From: Siculibacillus lacustris
GTDB taxonomy: Bacteria; Pseudomonadota; Alphaproteobacteria; Rhizobiales; Ancalomicrobiaceae
DNA length: 64,000 bases
NCBI RefSeq assembly: GCF_004328075.1
Contig: NZ_SJFN01000012.1
Location: forward strand, 63,720-127,719
Direction: 5' to 3'
Part shown: in pieces, positions 17,958-27,180 of the stretch
Layout: each line of letters begins with the position of its first letter
How positions within the stretch are numbered: position 1 is the stretch's first letter
Made by a program: the position numbers and the translations under genes
The notes under the pieces: generated by a model
What the model saw: only the letters and a program-made list of their open reading frames with translations
Databases searched by the model: none
Told to the model about the DNA's origin: nothing

Positions 17958-18860
17958 TCAGGCGATCGCGGTCGGCACGCCCGTCGGCGCCAGGTTCATC
18001 TCGGCGGCGATCCAGTCGAGCAGCAGGGCCAGCGTCGGGCCGTCGCCGCGGGTCGGGTCCCAGATCCCGACCAGCGGCGTGCCGAGGGCGACGATCTCGG
18101 GAAAGGGCATGATCAGGCGGTCGTGGTGGACGTCGGTGGCCAGCCACGGCGGGCCGACGATCACCCCCTGATCGGCGAGCGCGGCTTCGATCGCCAGATA
18201 GAAATGCGGCAGCGAGCGGAGGGTCGGCGGCGCCGGCACGCGGGCGGCCGACGTCCAGGCCTCGACTTCGCCGATGCGGGTGCGGGCGATCAGCAAGGTC
18301 TCGCCGGCGAGGGCGGCGAGCCCGCCGGCGACGAGGCGCGCGGCGCGGCCCGGCGCCGCGAGCAGCGTCAGGCGTTCGCGCCCGAGCACCCGGCCGGCGA
18401 AGCCGGGCGGCACCGCGCCGCCGCGGCGGATCGCCAGATCGAACGGCAATTGCCGCCAGTCGTCGGTGGAATGGACCGCATGGACCCGGATCTGGCGCCC
18501 GCCGATCGCGGTCTGGGCGGCGAGCACCCGCGGCACCAGCCAGTGCATGGCGAGGCTGGCGTTGGCGGTCACCGTCAGCACGCCGCGGCCGCGCGCCGTG
18601 GTGACGTCGTCGCAGGCGCGGCGCAGCAGGCCGATCGCCGCCCCGACCGCCGCCGCGAGGTCCTGCGCCGCCTCGGTCGGCACCAGCCGATGGCCGGGCT
18701 CGAACAGCGCGACGCCGAGATCGCGGGCGAGCTGCGACAGGTGTTTGCTCAGCGCCCCGGGAGTGACGCCGAGGTCTTCCGCGGCGCGCACCACGTTGCC
18801 CTGGCGCACGACCGCCTCGAGGGCGCGCAGCGATCGGAAGGAGGGAAGTTCTCGCGTCAT
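17958..18860 (-). CDS. LysR-type regulator, likely of the phosphonate operon
   Basis: 300-residue LysR-type regulator, GcvA-like. The N-terminal winged HTH reads SLRALEAVVRQGNVVRAAED and TPGALSKHLSQLARDLGVALF; the effector domain follows (LTVTANASLAMHWLVPRV, FDLAIRRGG). It is divergent from the phosphonoacetate hydrolase operon across about 160 AT-rich bases, the classical arrangement for a LysR activator and its target. In Pseudomonas, phosphonoacetate hydrolase is also under a LysR protein (PhnR), which supports the link; the effector is unknown. Confidence 0.88.
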   Translation of the reverse strand: MTRELPSFRSLRALEAVVRQGNVVRAAEDLGVTPGALSKHLSQLARDLGVALFEPGHRLVPTEAAQDLAAAVGAAIGLLRRACDDVTTARGRGVLTVTANASLAMHWLVPRVLAAQTAIGGRQIRVHAVHSTDDWRQLPFDLAIRRGGAVPPGFAGRVLGRERLTLLAAPGRAARLVAGGLAALAGETLLIARTRIGEVEAWTSAARVPAPPTLRSLPHFYLAIEAALADQGVIVGPPWLATDVHHDRLIMPFPEIVALGTPLVGIWDPTRGDGPTLALLLDWIAAEMNLAPTGVPTAIA

Positions 18861-18908
18861 GTCGTTTGTGCCGAAAACTCACATATGACGTATTTAATAT
18901 CGTTTTTC

Positions 18909-18926
18909 TTCGCGATCAAGAGCGAA
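18909..18926. promoter_or_regulatory. Candidate LysR operator TTCGC-N8-GCGAA
   Basis: Inverted repeat with five-base arms in the AT-rich divergent region, starting 48 bases upstream of the LysR start and about 100 bases before the phnA start. It fits the T-N11-A form expected of LysR boxes. Confidence 0.4.
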
Positions 18927-19023
18927 TATGATCCGTGTATGAAGTAAACCAAAATAAAGCGCGAGATCATAGAGCCTGAACGTATCAGTCTCGTGACACG
19001 TCGTGCGGTTCGGAGTTCGACGC

Positions 19024-20286
19024 ATGACGGCGACGATCGAAGTCAATGGCCGCGGTTATCGAATACCGCAGCGACCGGTGGTGGTGATCTGTTTCGACGG
19101 CTTCGACCCGTCCTATCTCGCCGACGCCGCACCGCGCGGCCTGATGCCGCGCCTCGTGCGTATGATGGCCGGGGGCTTTGCCGCCACGGCGACGTCGGCG
19201 ATGCCGAGCTTCACCAATCCCAACAACGTGTCGATCGTCTGCGGCGCGCCGCCGCGGGTCCACGGCATCTCCGGCAATTACTGGTTCGACCGCGAGACCG
19301 GCCGCGACGTGATGATGACCGACGCCGGGCCGATCGCCGCGCCGACCATTCTCGCCGGCCTCGGCGAGGCCGGGGTGGCGGTGGCGGCGGTGACCGCCAA
19401 GGACAAGCTGCGTCGGGTGCTCGGCCTGGGGCTCGCCGGCGCGGGGCGCTCCGGCATCGCCTTCTCGGCGGAATGCGCCGACACCGCGACGGTCGGCGAG
19501 CACGGTCTCACCGCCGCCGAGGCGCTCGGCGGGCGGGCGCTGCCCGATCCCTATTCGGCCGAGTTGTCGCTGTTCGTGCTCGATGCGGGGATCGATCTGG
19601 TGGCGCGCGGCCGCGCTCGGGTCGCCTATCTGTCGCTGTCGGACTACGTCCAGCACGCCCATGCGCCGGGAGCGCCGGAGGCCGACGCCTTTCTCGCCGC
19701 GGTCGATGCCCGGATCGGGCGGCTGCTCGATCTCGGCGCGGTGGTCGGAGTCACCGCCGATCACGGCATGACCGATCTGGCGCTCGCCGACGGTCGGCCG
19801 AACGTCGTCTATCTCGGCGATCTGCTCGACGCCCGGTTCGGGGTGGGCCACGCCCGGGTGATCTGCCCGATCACCGATCCCTTCGTGCGCCACCACGGCG
19901 CGCTCGGCGGCTTCGTGCGCATCCACCTTGCCGCGGGTGCCGACGTCGAAGCGGTCCGCGACCATGTCGCCGGGCTGCCGGGGGTGTGGATGGCGCTCAC
20001 CCGCGAGGAGGCCTGCCGCCGCTTCGATCTGCCGATGGCGCGCGAAGGCGACGTCGCGGTGGTGGCGGTCAAGGGCGTGGCGCTCGGCATGCACCGCGGC
20101 GATCACCGTCTCGATGATCTCGCCGGGGCGCGATTGCGCTCGCACGGCGGCCTCGCCGAGACGCCGGTGCCCTTCGTCCTGTCGCATCCGCCGGCGCCCG
20201 AGCCGCGCCGCGCCGGTCCGCTCGCCAACTGGGACGTCTTCGACTTCGCCCTCAACTGTCCCGCCGCCGGGGAGATCGCATCGTGA
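19024..20286 (+). CDS. phnA: Phosphonoacetate hydrolase (PhnA type)
   Basis: 420-residue alkaline-phosphatase-superfamily hydrolase that splits the C-P bond of phosphonoacetate to acetate and phosphate. Visible family marks are VICFDGFDPSYL (first metal aspartate), MPSFTNPNNVSIVCG with the catalytic threonine, GNYWFDRETGRDVMM, VTAKDKLRRVLG, LSDYVQHAH, TADHGM and a late RSHGGLAE histidine, so both zinc sites look complete. ATG 19024 (GGAG nine bases upstream) is preferred to GTG 19003. Its stop overlaps the next start as GTGA. It heads an operon with a second hydrolase and an ABC importer. Confidence 0.88.
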   Translation: MTATIEVNGRGYRIPQRPVVVICFDGFDPSYLADAAPRGLMPRLVRMMAGGFAATATSAMPSFTNPNNVSIVCGAPPRVHGISGNYWFDRETGRDVMMTDAGPIAAPTILAGLGEAGVAVAAVTAKDKLRRVLGLGLAGAGRSGIAFSAECADTATVGEHGLTAAEALGGRALPDPYSAELSLFVLDAGIDLVARGRARVAYLSLSDYVQHAHAPGAPEADAFLAAVDARIGRLLDLGAVVGVTADHGMTDLALADGRPNVVYLGDLLDARFGVGHARVICPITDPFVRHHGALGGFVRIHLAAGADVEAVRDHVAGLPGVWMALTREEACRRFDLPMAREGDVAVVAVKGVALGMHRGDHRLDDLAGARLRSHGGLAETPVPFVLSHPPAPEPRRAGPLANWDVFDFALNCPAAGEIAS

Positions 20287-21581
20287 CCGCACCTCGGGCT
20301 CGCCGCGCCGTGATCGTCATCCTCGACGGGCTGCGGCGCGACTTCGTCGACGATCGGTCGACGCCGCATCTCGCCGCGTTGCGCCGCCGCGCCACGTGGT
20401 TCGCCAGCCATCGCGGGGTGTTTCCCTCGGTCACCCGGGTGTCGGCGGCGTCGATCGCCACCGGCTGCCGGCCGTCCGGCCACGGACTCGCCGGCAATGC
20501 GGTGGCGCTGGTCGAGGACGGACGGCTGGCGGTCCACGACGTCGGCCCGCCGGAGTTCGTCGACACCAAGCGCCGCCTGACCGGCCGTGTCCTCGACCGG
20601 CCGACGCTGGCCGAACGGCTCGGGCCCCATGGCGGCGCGGTGGCGATCTCAAACGTCTCGCCGGGGGCGGCCTACATGCTCGACCCCGACGGCTTCGGTT
20701 CGGTCTACCACCGCGCCGGCTCCTACGGTCCCGGCCGGGTGGCGATCGACGGCGCCGAGGCGCTGGCGATCACCGGCGACGGGGCGGGCGATGCCGCGGC
20801 CACCGAGCGCTTCATCGACGAGGTGCTGAAGAGCCGCCGGCCGTCCCTCGCGACGCTGTGGCTGTGCGAGCCCGACAAGACCCAGCACGGCAGCGGGCTC
20901 GGCGGGGCGACCCATCGCGCGGCGCTCGCCGCCGCCGATGCGCTGGCCGGCCGGGTGATCGCGGCGGTCGCCGCGCTGCGGGCGGCGGGCGAAGAGATCC
21001 TGCTGGTGGTCGGCTCCGACCATGGACACGAGACGGTCGACGAGGTCGTCGACGTCGAAGCCGAACTGATCGCCGCCGGGCTGAAGGACGGGGCCGACTC
21101 GTCCGACGTGGTGGTGGCGCCGAACGGCACGGCGGCGCTGATCTACGTCGATCCGGCGTTCGCGACACGCCGGCCGGCGATCGGGCGCTTCCTCGCCGGG
21201 CGCCCCTGGGCGGGGCGGGTGATCGAACCGCAGAGCTTCGCCGAATTCGGCATCGCGGAGGCCGGCCATCTCGCCTTCGCGGTGTCGCTGGCGCAGAGCG
21301 ACGTGCCCAACGCCGCCGGCGTGCCGGGCCGGTCGCGGGCGGTGAAACCGCTCGCCGGCAAGTCCGATCGGCTCGGCGTCGGTCAGCACGGCGGCCTCGG
21401 CACCCATGAGCAATCACCGTTTCTGATCGTCGACGGGGCGGGCTTCGCGCCCGGCGCCACCGTCGACGCGCCGACGTCGATCGTCGACATCGCGCCGACG
21501 ATTCTCAGCCATCTCGGCCTGTCTCCCGACGGAATGGACGGACGTCCGCTCCAGACCGTCCCAGCTTCGAGGATCTCGTGA
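20283..21581 (+). CDS. Alkaline-phosphatase-superfamily phosphodiesterase (NPP-like)
   Basis: 432-residue hydrolase of the nucleotide pyrophosphatase/phosphodiesterase type. Metal and nucleophile residues are visible in order: VIVILDGLRRDF, FPSVTRVSAASIATG (threonine nucleophile), LCEPDKTQHGSG, VVGSDHGHE and GQHGGLGTHEQSPF. It is likely to cleave a phosphate or phosphonate ester and so could release phosphonoacetate for the gene before it; that is inference from position. GTG 20283 overlaps the phnA stop by four bases and its own stop overlaps the binding-protein start, so expression is tightly coupled. No signal peptide, so cytoplasmic. Confidence 0.82.
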   Translation: MTAPRARRAVIVILDGLRRDFVDDRSTPHLAALRRRATWFASHRGVFPSVTRVSAASIATGCRPSGHGLAGNAVALVEDGRLAVHDVGPPEFVDTKRRLTGRVLDRPTLAERLGPHGGAVAISNVSPGAAYMLDPDGFGSVYHRAGSYGPGRVAIDGAEALAITGDGAGDAAATERFIDEVLKSRRPSLATLWLCEPDKTQHGSGLGGATHRAALAAADALAGRVIAAVAALRAAGEEILLVVGSDHGHETVDEVVDVEAELIAAGLKDGADSSDVVVAPNGTAALIYVDPAFATRRPAIGRFLAGRPWAGRVIEPQSFAEFGIAEAGHLAFAVSLAQSDVPNAAGVPGRSRAVKPLAGKSDRLGVGQHGGLGTHEQSPFLIVDGAGFAPGATVDAPTSIVDIAPTILSHLGLSPDGMDGRPLQTVPASRIS

Positions 21582-23128
21582 TGCCCCGTTCGTCCTTGTC
21601 CCTCAGCCGCCGCGGGCTGCTCGCCTCCGCCGCCGGTCTCGGCGTCGCCGCGCTCGCCGGCCGCAGCGGCTTCGCCGCGACCCCGACGGCCGGCGGCGTG
21701 CTGCGCTATGCCACCCTCGGCCTCGACACCTCCGATCCGCATCGCCACACCGGCTCGATCGCCGTGCAGCAGTGCTACGTCGAGGCGCTGACCTCGATCG
21801 CCGCCGACGGATCGGTCGAGCCGTTCCTGGCCGAGCGCTTCACGGTGTCGCCCGACGGGCGCAATTACCGCTTCGAGCTGCGGCCCGGCGTGACCTTCCA
21901 CAACGGCGATCCGCTGACCGCGGCCGACGTCGTCGCCAACATCGAGCGAGTGAAGAGCAAGGTGAAGGGTGGGTGGTTGGCGTCCGCGATGAAGCTCGTC
22001 GACGGTGCCGCCGCCGACGGGCCGAACGTGGTGACGCTGAGTCTTTCCAAGCCCTACGCGCCGCTTCTCAACCTGTTCTCCGAACTGTGGATCCTGTCGC
22101 CGAAGTCGGACGGCTGGGCCGAGACGATCAAGACGCCGATCGGCACCGGTCCCTTCACCTTCGGCACCTGGGTGCCCAAGGTGAAGCTCACCGCCCCGGC
22201 CTATCGCAATTATTGGCGCAGCGGCGAGCCGCATCTTTCGGCGATCGAATTCGATCTCGGCGACGGCACCGACAAGGCCCTGGCGCTCCGGGCCGGCGAT
22301 CTGCATGTCGCCAACGTCGAGCGCGACACGGTCGAGGCGCTGGTCGCCTCCGGCAAGGTCGACATCAAGGCGCTGAAGGACACCGCCTGGTTCTCGATCG
22401 CCTTCAACAACCGCAAGCCGCGCCCGCCCTTCGACGATCCGCGGGTGCGCAGCGCCATCGCGCTGGCGGTCGACAAGGCGGCGATCATGAAGTTCGTCGG
22501 CGGTGCCGAGGGGGTGGTCACCAATCAGTTGGTGGCGCCCGGCAACGTCTATTTCGACCAGGCCCTGCACGACGCCGATCCCTTCGCCAAGCCCGATCTC
22601 GCCAAGGCCAAGGCGCTGCTGGCGGAGGCCCGGGTCAAGCCGGAGGACCACACCATCGAGTTCGTCTCGTGGGTCGGGCCCTATCCGCAGATCGTCGTGC
22701 AAATGGTCCGCAAGCTCGGCTTCAAGGTCAACCACGTGGCGCTCGACGACATCGGCGCGCAGAAGCGGCTCGGCCAATACGACTGGGACATGAACGCCAT
22801 GTCGTCGGGGCCGCGCGCCGACCTGTTCCTGCGCTGGGTGCGGCTGATGACCGACGGCCCGAACCCGGTGCTGTGGGGCGGCATCCAGGACGCCGAGCTC
22901 GACCGGACGATCACCGCGGCGGTCGAAGAGCCCGATCTCGCCCGGCGCAAGGCGATCTATCTCGATGCCACCCGGCGGGTCGCCGAGAAAGTCTATTTCG
23001 TGGTGCTCGGCCATGCACCGGACCTCGTCGCGGTCGCCAAGACGGTGCAGGGCTACGAGCCCGGCTTCACCTGGGCCTGCCATTGGGCGAGCGGCGGGGT
23101 GGCGCGCGCCGCCCTGGTCGCGGCATGA
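21581..23128 (+). CDS. Family 5 (peptide/nickel-type) ABC substrate-binding protein
   Basis: 515-residue extracytoplasmic receptor of the SBP_bac_5 family. The leader LSLSRRGLLASAAGLGVAAL has a twin-arginine-like signal ending near GFAA. Mature motifs include YRFELRPGVTFHNGDPLTAADV and PFDDPRVRSAIALAVDK. ATG 21581 shares one base with the preceding stop and has GAGGATC upstream; GTG 21578 is also possible. Grouping with two C-P/phosphoester hydrolases suggests a phosphonate-containing ligand rather than a plain peptide, which is unproven. Confidence 0.88.
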   Translation: MPRSSLSLSRRGLLASAAGLGVAALAGRSGFAATPTAGGVLRYATLGLDTSDPHRHTGSIAVQQCYVEALTSIAADGSVEPFLAERFTVSPDGRNYRFELRPGVTFHNGDPLTAADVVANIERVKSKVKGGWLASAMKLVDGAAADGPNVVTLSLSKPYAPLLNLFSELWILSPKSDGWAETIKTPIGTGPFTFGTWVPKVKLTAPAYRNYWRSGEPHLSAIEFDLGDGTDKALALRAGDLHVANVERDTVEALVASGKVDIKALKDTAWFSIAFNNRKPRPPFDDPRVRSAIALAVDKAAIMKFVGGAEGVVTNQLVAPGNVYFDQALHDADPFAKPDLAKAKALLAEARVKPEDHTIEFVSWVGPYPQIVVQMVRKLGFKVNHVALDDIGAQKRLGQYDWDMNAMSSGPRADLFLRWVRLMTDGPNPVLWGGIQDAELDRTITAAVEEPDLARRKAIYLDATRRVAEKVYFVVLGHAPDLVAVAKTVQGYEPGFTWACHWASGGVARAALVAA

Positions 23129-24024
23129 GCCCGGCGGGGACGATGGCGTCGGGGGGCGGGCGCCGGATGGCGCCCGGCACGGCGGCGGCGCTGGTCGTGG
23201 TCGGCGCGATCGTCCTCGGGGCGGTCGCGGCGCCCTGGCTCACCGACCTGTCGCCGCTCGACCAGGATCTCGGCGGGCTCAACCGCGGGCCGTCGGCGGA
23301 ACACCTGCTCGGCACCGACGTGCTCGGCCGCGACATCCTCGCCCGCCTGCTGTGGGGGGCGCGGACCACGCTGATGGTCGGTACCCTCGGGACGTTGCTC
23401 GCCTTCGCGCTCGGTGCCGGGGTCGGGCTCGCGGCGATCGTCTTCGGACGGCTCACCGAGACGCTGTGGTTCGCGGTGATCGACCTCGTCCGCGCTCTGC
23501 CGGCGACCCTGCTCGGGGTGCTGCTGATCGTCGCGCTGGGCAGCGGCATGGCGCCGGTGGTGATCGCCCTCGGCCTCTCCTACGCGCCGCTGGTGGCGCT
23601 GGTGGTGCGCACGGCGCACGCCCGCGAGGCGGCGCGCGACTATGTCGCCGCCGCGGCGAGTTTCGGCGGCGGCCGGCTGCACGTCCTCGTCCACCACATC
23701 CTGCCCAATCTCGCCGGCACCCTGGTGACCCAAGCCGCGATCGTGCTGCCGCGCTGCATCGTCACGGAATCGGTCCTGAGCTTCCTCGGCCTCGGGTCGT
23801 CGCCCGACGAGCCGACCTGGGGGCGGATGATCGCCGACGCCAGCCGCTTCATCGAGAAGGCGCCGCACGCCATCCTGGCGCCGATCGTCGCGCTGGTGGT
23901 GCTGACCACCGCGCTGTCGATCCTCGGCGGGCGGCTGCGGCGGGCGCTCGATCCGACCCGCGCCGCGGTCGCGCCGGCGGAACCCTCCGCAGCGATCCTC
24001 GCCGGCGAAGGAGCCCTGTCATGA
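23125..24024 (+). CDS. Dpp-type ABC permease (DppC-like)
   Basis: 299-residue inner-membrane permease, DppC/OppC branch: N-terminal helix then the family segment RGPSAEHLLGTDVLGRDILA, the transport domain and the coupling loop ARDYVAAAASFGGGRLHVL (EAA-like), followed by VTESVLSFLGLGSSPDEPTWG. Start and stop both overlap neighbours by four bases (ATGA), so it is made as part of the importer unit. Confidence 0.9.
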   Translation: MSPAGTMASGGGRRMAPGTAAALVVVGAIVLGAVAAPWLTDLSPLDQDLGGLNRGPSAEHLLGTDVLGRDILARLLWGARTTLMVGTLGTLLAFALGAGVGLAAIVFGRLTETLWFAVIDLVRALPATLLGVLLIVALGSGMAPVVIALGLSYAPLVALVVRTAHAREAARDYVAAAASFGGGRLHVLVHHILPNLAGTLVTQAAIVLPRCIVTESVLSFLGLGSSPDEPTWGRMIADASRFIEKAPHAILAPIVALVVLTTALSILGGRLRRALDPTRAAVAPAEPSAAILAGEGALS

Positions 24025-24932
24025 GACGTCTCCTGCCGGTCGTCACGGCGCTCGCCGCCGGTCTCGCGCGGGCGCTCGCCATCGTCGCGGTGGCCTTCTT
24101 CCTGTGCCGGGTGATGCCGGGCGACGTGGTCGACGTGCTCGGCCTCGAAGGCGGGCTGACCGACGCCCAACAGGCCGAGTTGCGCGCCGCCCTCGGCCTC
24201 GATCGGCCGGTGATCGCGCAGTTCGTCGATTGGGGCGCCCAGGCGCTCGGCGGCGACTTCGGCCGCTCGGTGCGGTTCGACCGCCCCGTCGCCGAGATGC
24301 TGGTCCATGCCGCGCCGGTCACCCTCGAACTGGCGCTCGGCAGTTTCGGGGTCGGCATCGGTCTCGCCTTCGGCCTGGCGATCGCCGCGACCAGCCTGCG
24401 CTCGCGGGTCCTCGACGCGGTGATCGACGCCCTCAACGTGTGGTCGATCGCGGTGCCGACCTTCTGCGCCGGGGTGGTCGGGATCATCGTGTTCTCGCTG
24501 TGGCTCGGCTGGCTGCCGGTGATCGGCAGTCTGGTGCTGCCGATCCTGATCATCGGCCTCGACAATGCCGGGCAGATCGTCAAGCTGGTGCGTGAGGATC
24601 TCGCCGAGGCGGTGATGCTGCCGCATGTGCGCACCGCCCGTGCCAAGGGCCTGTCGCCCTGGCGGATCGCGCTCGTCCACGTTCTGCCGGTCGCCGCGCC
24701 GATCGCCCTGGTGCTGTCCGGGCTGGTGCTGTCGGGCCTCGTCGCCGGCACGCTGACCATGGAGATCCTGTTCGGCCTGCCCGGCATCGGCAGCCTGATG
24801 CTCAACGCCGTGCACGGTCGCGATCTGCCGGTGGTGCTCGCCGCGGTGACCGTCGTCGCCGTGGCGCTGGTGGCGATCAACACGCTGGTCGATGCGCTGC
24901 ATCGGCTGATCGATCCGAGGGTGACCCGATGA
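24021..24932 (+). CDS. Dpp-type ABC permease (DppB-like)
   Basis: 303-residue permease of the DppB/OppB branch with about six helices. Signatures are FFLCRVMPGDVVDVL near the start, LRAALGLDRPVIAQFVDW, and the coupling loop VRTARAKGLSPWRIALVHVL. It forms the membrane channel together with the DppC-like subunit. The order C before B is reversed from the common dppBC order. Linked at both ends by ATGA overlaps. Confidence 0.9.
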   Translation: MRRLLPVVTALAAGLARALAIVAVAFFLCRVMPGDVVDVLGLEGGLTDAQQAELRAALGLDRPVIAQFVDWGAQALGGDFGRSVRFDRPVAEMLVHAAPVTLELALGSFGVGIGLAFGLAIAATSLRSRVLDAVIDALNVWSIAVPTFCAGVVGIIVFSLWLGWLPVIGSLVLPILIIGLDNAGQIVKLVREDLAEAVMLPHVRTARAKGLSPWRIALVHVLPVAAPIALVLSGLVLSGLVAGTLTMEILFGLPGIGSLMLNAVHGRDLPVVLAAVTVVAVALVAINTLVDALHRLIDPRVTR

Positions 24933-26629
24933 CCGCGACCACCGAGCTGCGAGACGCGCCGATCGACGCCGCCGGCCACCGGGCGCCGTCGGCCGCGGCG
25001 AGCGACCGGACGCCCGGCGATCCGCGCGCCGTACCGGTGCTCGAGGTGCACGATCTCGGCATCCGCACGGGGGGGCGCGACCTCGTCGCCGGCGTGACCT
25101 TCTCGATCGGCGCCGGGCGGACGCTGGCGCTGATCGGCCAATCGGGCTCGGGCAAATCGATGACCGCGGCGGCGATCATGGGGCTGTTGCCGCCCGACGT
25201 CACGGTCTCGGCGGAGACCCGCATCGAGCTCGACGGTCGCCGCCTGCCGCACGCCGACGACGGCGCGATGCGGGCCTTCCGCGGCACGGCGCTGGCCATG
25301 GTGTTCCAGGACCCGATGAGCTGCCTCAATCCGTTCATGACGGTCGGGGCGCAGATCGAGGAGGCGCTGTGGCGGCGCGGCGTCGTCGATCCGGTGGTCC
25401 GACGGGAGCGCTCGCTGGCGCTGATGGCGGCGGTCGAACTGCCGACGCCGGAGAGCTTGCGCCGGCGCCTGCCGCACGAGCTGTCGGGTGGCCAGCAGCA
25501 GCGCATCATGCTGGCCATGGCGCTCGCCGCCGAACCGCGGCTGCTGATCGCCGACGAGCCGACCAGTGCGTTGGACGCCAGCGTCCAGGCCGAGATTCTC
25601 GCCCTGCTGGCGCGGCTGCAGGCGCGCTTCGGCATGGCGATCCTGTTCATCACCCACGATCTCGCCGCCGCGCGCCGCCTCGGTCACGAGATCATGGTGA
25701 TGCGCCACGGCCGGGTGGTCGATTTCGGCGCACCGCGCACGATCTTCACCACCCCGCGCCACCCGCACACCCGGGCGCTGGTCGCGGTCCGCGAGATGCT
25801 CGAACGGCCGCCGGCGCCGCGCCGGAGCGCGGGGACGCCCGTCCTGGAGATCGCGGGCGTCGGCTTCGACTATCCGCCGCGCCGCTTCCTCGATCGGCCG
25901 TCGCCGGCGCTGCGCGAGGTGTCGTTGACGCTCACCGCCGGGCGGTCGCTCGGGGTGATCGGCGAATCCGGGTCGGGCAAGAGCACGCTGGCGGCGATCG
26001 TCGCCGGGCTCAAAACGCCGATTTCCGGCGACGTCCGGCTGTTCGGCACCTCGCTCGCCGCCCATCGCTTCGCGCTGCCGCGGGCGCTGCGGCGCCGGGT
26101 GCAGATCGTCTTCCAGAACCCGCACGGGGCGCTCAACCCGCGTCACACCATCGCCACGGCGATGCGTGAGCCGCTCGACCTCCTCCACATCGGTCCGCGC
26201 CGCGCGCGGCCGGAGCGGGTGGCCGAAGCGCTCGGCTGGGTCGGCCTCGATCCGGACCTGCGCCTGCGCCATCCGCATGCGCTGTCCGGCGGTCAGCGCC
26301 AGCGGGTGGCGATCGCCCGGGCGCTGCTCAGCGAGCCGGATCTCCTGGTGTGCGACGAGGTGGTCTCGGCGCTCGACGCGACGGTCGGCGCCGAGATCCT
26401 CGATCTGCTGCGCCGGCTCCAGGCGGAGCGGGGCTTCGCGCTGATGTTCGTCGGCCACGATCTCGAGGTGGTGCGGTGGATCGCCGACGAGATCGCGGTG
26501 CTCGCCGACGGCCGTCTGGTCGAGCACGGGCCCGCCGACCGGGTGCTCGTCGCGCCGGCGAGCGTGGCGGCGCGACGGCTGGTCGAGGCGGGTCGGCGCG
26601 CCGATCAGCCGTCCGATCCGGCGAAGTGA
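24929..26629 (+). CDS. Fused double ABC ATPase of the Dpp-type importer (DppD-DppF)
   Basis: 566 residues containing two complete nucleotide-binding domains. First half: Walker A GQSGSGKS, signature ELSGGQQQR, Walker B LLIADEP. Second half: GESGSGKS, ALSGGQRQR, LLVCDE. The first half has the HPHTRAL block of oligopeptide-type ATPases, and the second has a DFPP-like domain start. The fusion gives both ATPases needed for the heterodimeric permease in one chain. The second Walker B ends DEVVSALD where DEP is usual. The 3' end overlaps the remnant LysR frame on the other strand by 25 bases. Confidence 0.92.
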   Translation: MTATTELRDAPIDAAGHRAPSAAASDRTPGDPRAVPVLEVHDLGIRTGGRDLVAGVTFSIGAGRTLALIGQSGSGKSMTAAAIMGLLPPDVTVSAETRIELDGRRLPHADDGAMRAFRGTALAMVFQDPMSCLNPFMTVGAQIEEALWRRGVVDPVVRRERSLALMAAVELPTPESLRRRLPHELSGGQQQRIMLAMALAAEPRLLIADEPTSALDASVQAEILALLARLQARFGMAILFITHDLAAARRLGHEIMVMRHGRVVDFGAPRTIFTTPRHPHTRALVAVREMLERPPAPRRSAGTPVLEIAGVGFDYPPRRFLDRPSPALREVSLTLTAGRSLGVIGESGSGKSTLAAIVAGLKTPISGDVRLFGTSLAAHRFALPRALRRRVQIVFQNPHGALNPRHTIATAMREPLDLLHIGPRRARPERVAEALGWVGLDPDLRLRHPHALSGGQRQRVAIARALLSEPDLLVCDEVVSALDATVGAEILDLLRRLQAERGFALMFVGHDLEVVRWIADEIAVLADGRLVEHGPADRVLVAPASVAARRLVEAGRRADQPSDPAK

Positions 26630-26838
26630 CTCCGCGCCAGGGCGATGAATTCGCGCACCGATCCGATCGCAGCGATCGCCTCGGTGGTCACCAGATATTC
26701 GGTGGCGCGCAGGGCGGCGCCGGTGATCGGTAAGGCGCGCAGGCGCGGGTCGTGGCCGAGCTCGTGGTCGAGCACGTAGCCGAGGCCGAGGCCGGCGGCC
26801 ACCGCCTCCTTCATCGCCTCGCGGCTCTCCAGGGTCAG
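26605..26838 (-). pseudogene. C-terminal remnant of a LysR-type regulator
   Basis: About 77 codons matching the end of a LysR effector domain (LTLESREAMKEAVAAGLGLG, then the last helix VREFIALARSHF and a stop). The N-terminal HTH and most of the effector domain are absent: at about 26838 the sequence switches to the opposite-strand binding-protein remnant. Probably the former regulator of the 2-aminoethylphosphonate genes that follow. Confidence 0.75.
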
Positions 26839-27179
26839 GCAACGGCGAGGTCGCCATCGGCCTGTCCTTCGACACCACCTGCCACCAGATCAAGACCTCC
26901 GGCAAACCGGTCGAGGTGGTCTACGGCCGCATCACCCCGAACGTCTCGGAAGGCGGCGGTCTGGTCGCCGGCGGACCCAACCCCAAGGAAGGCAAGCTGT
27001 TCCTCGACTTCATGGCGAGCGAGGAGGCGGCGAAGGTGCTCGGCGGGCTGGTCGGCGCCACCGCCGTGCCGGGTTTCGGTCTGGTCGATCTGACCCGGAT
27101 CAGCCTGTGGCAGATGCGCCGGCCGGTCGACATGGCCGCCTTCCGCCGCGACTTTTCCGCTCGCTTCACCCAGAACTGA
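26838..27179 (+). pseudogene. C-terminal remnant of a 2-aminoethylphosphonate-type ABC binding protein (PhnS-like)
   Basis: Frame readable from about 26838 to TGA 27177-27179, roughly 113 codons, starting NGEVAIGLSFDTTCHQIKTS. It matches the last third of iron/aminoethylphosphonate-type solute-binding proteins (GGLVAGGPNPKEGKLFLDFM, ASEEAAKVL), ending in the usual basic tail. No start codon, signal peptide or first two domains remain. Two bases separate it from the ATPase frame that follows, as in an intact phnS-phnT pair. Confidence 0.75.
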
Positions 27180-27180
27180 G

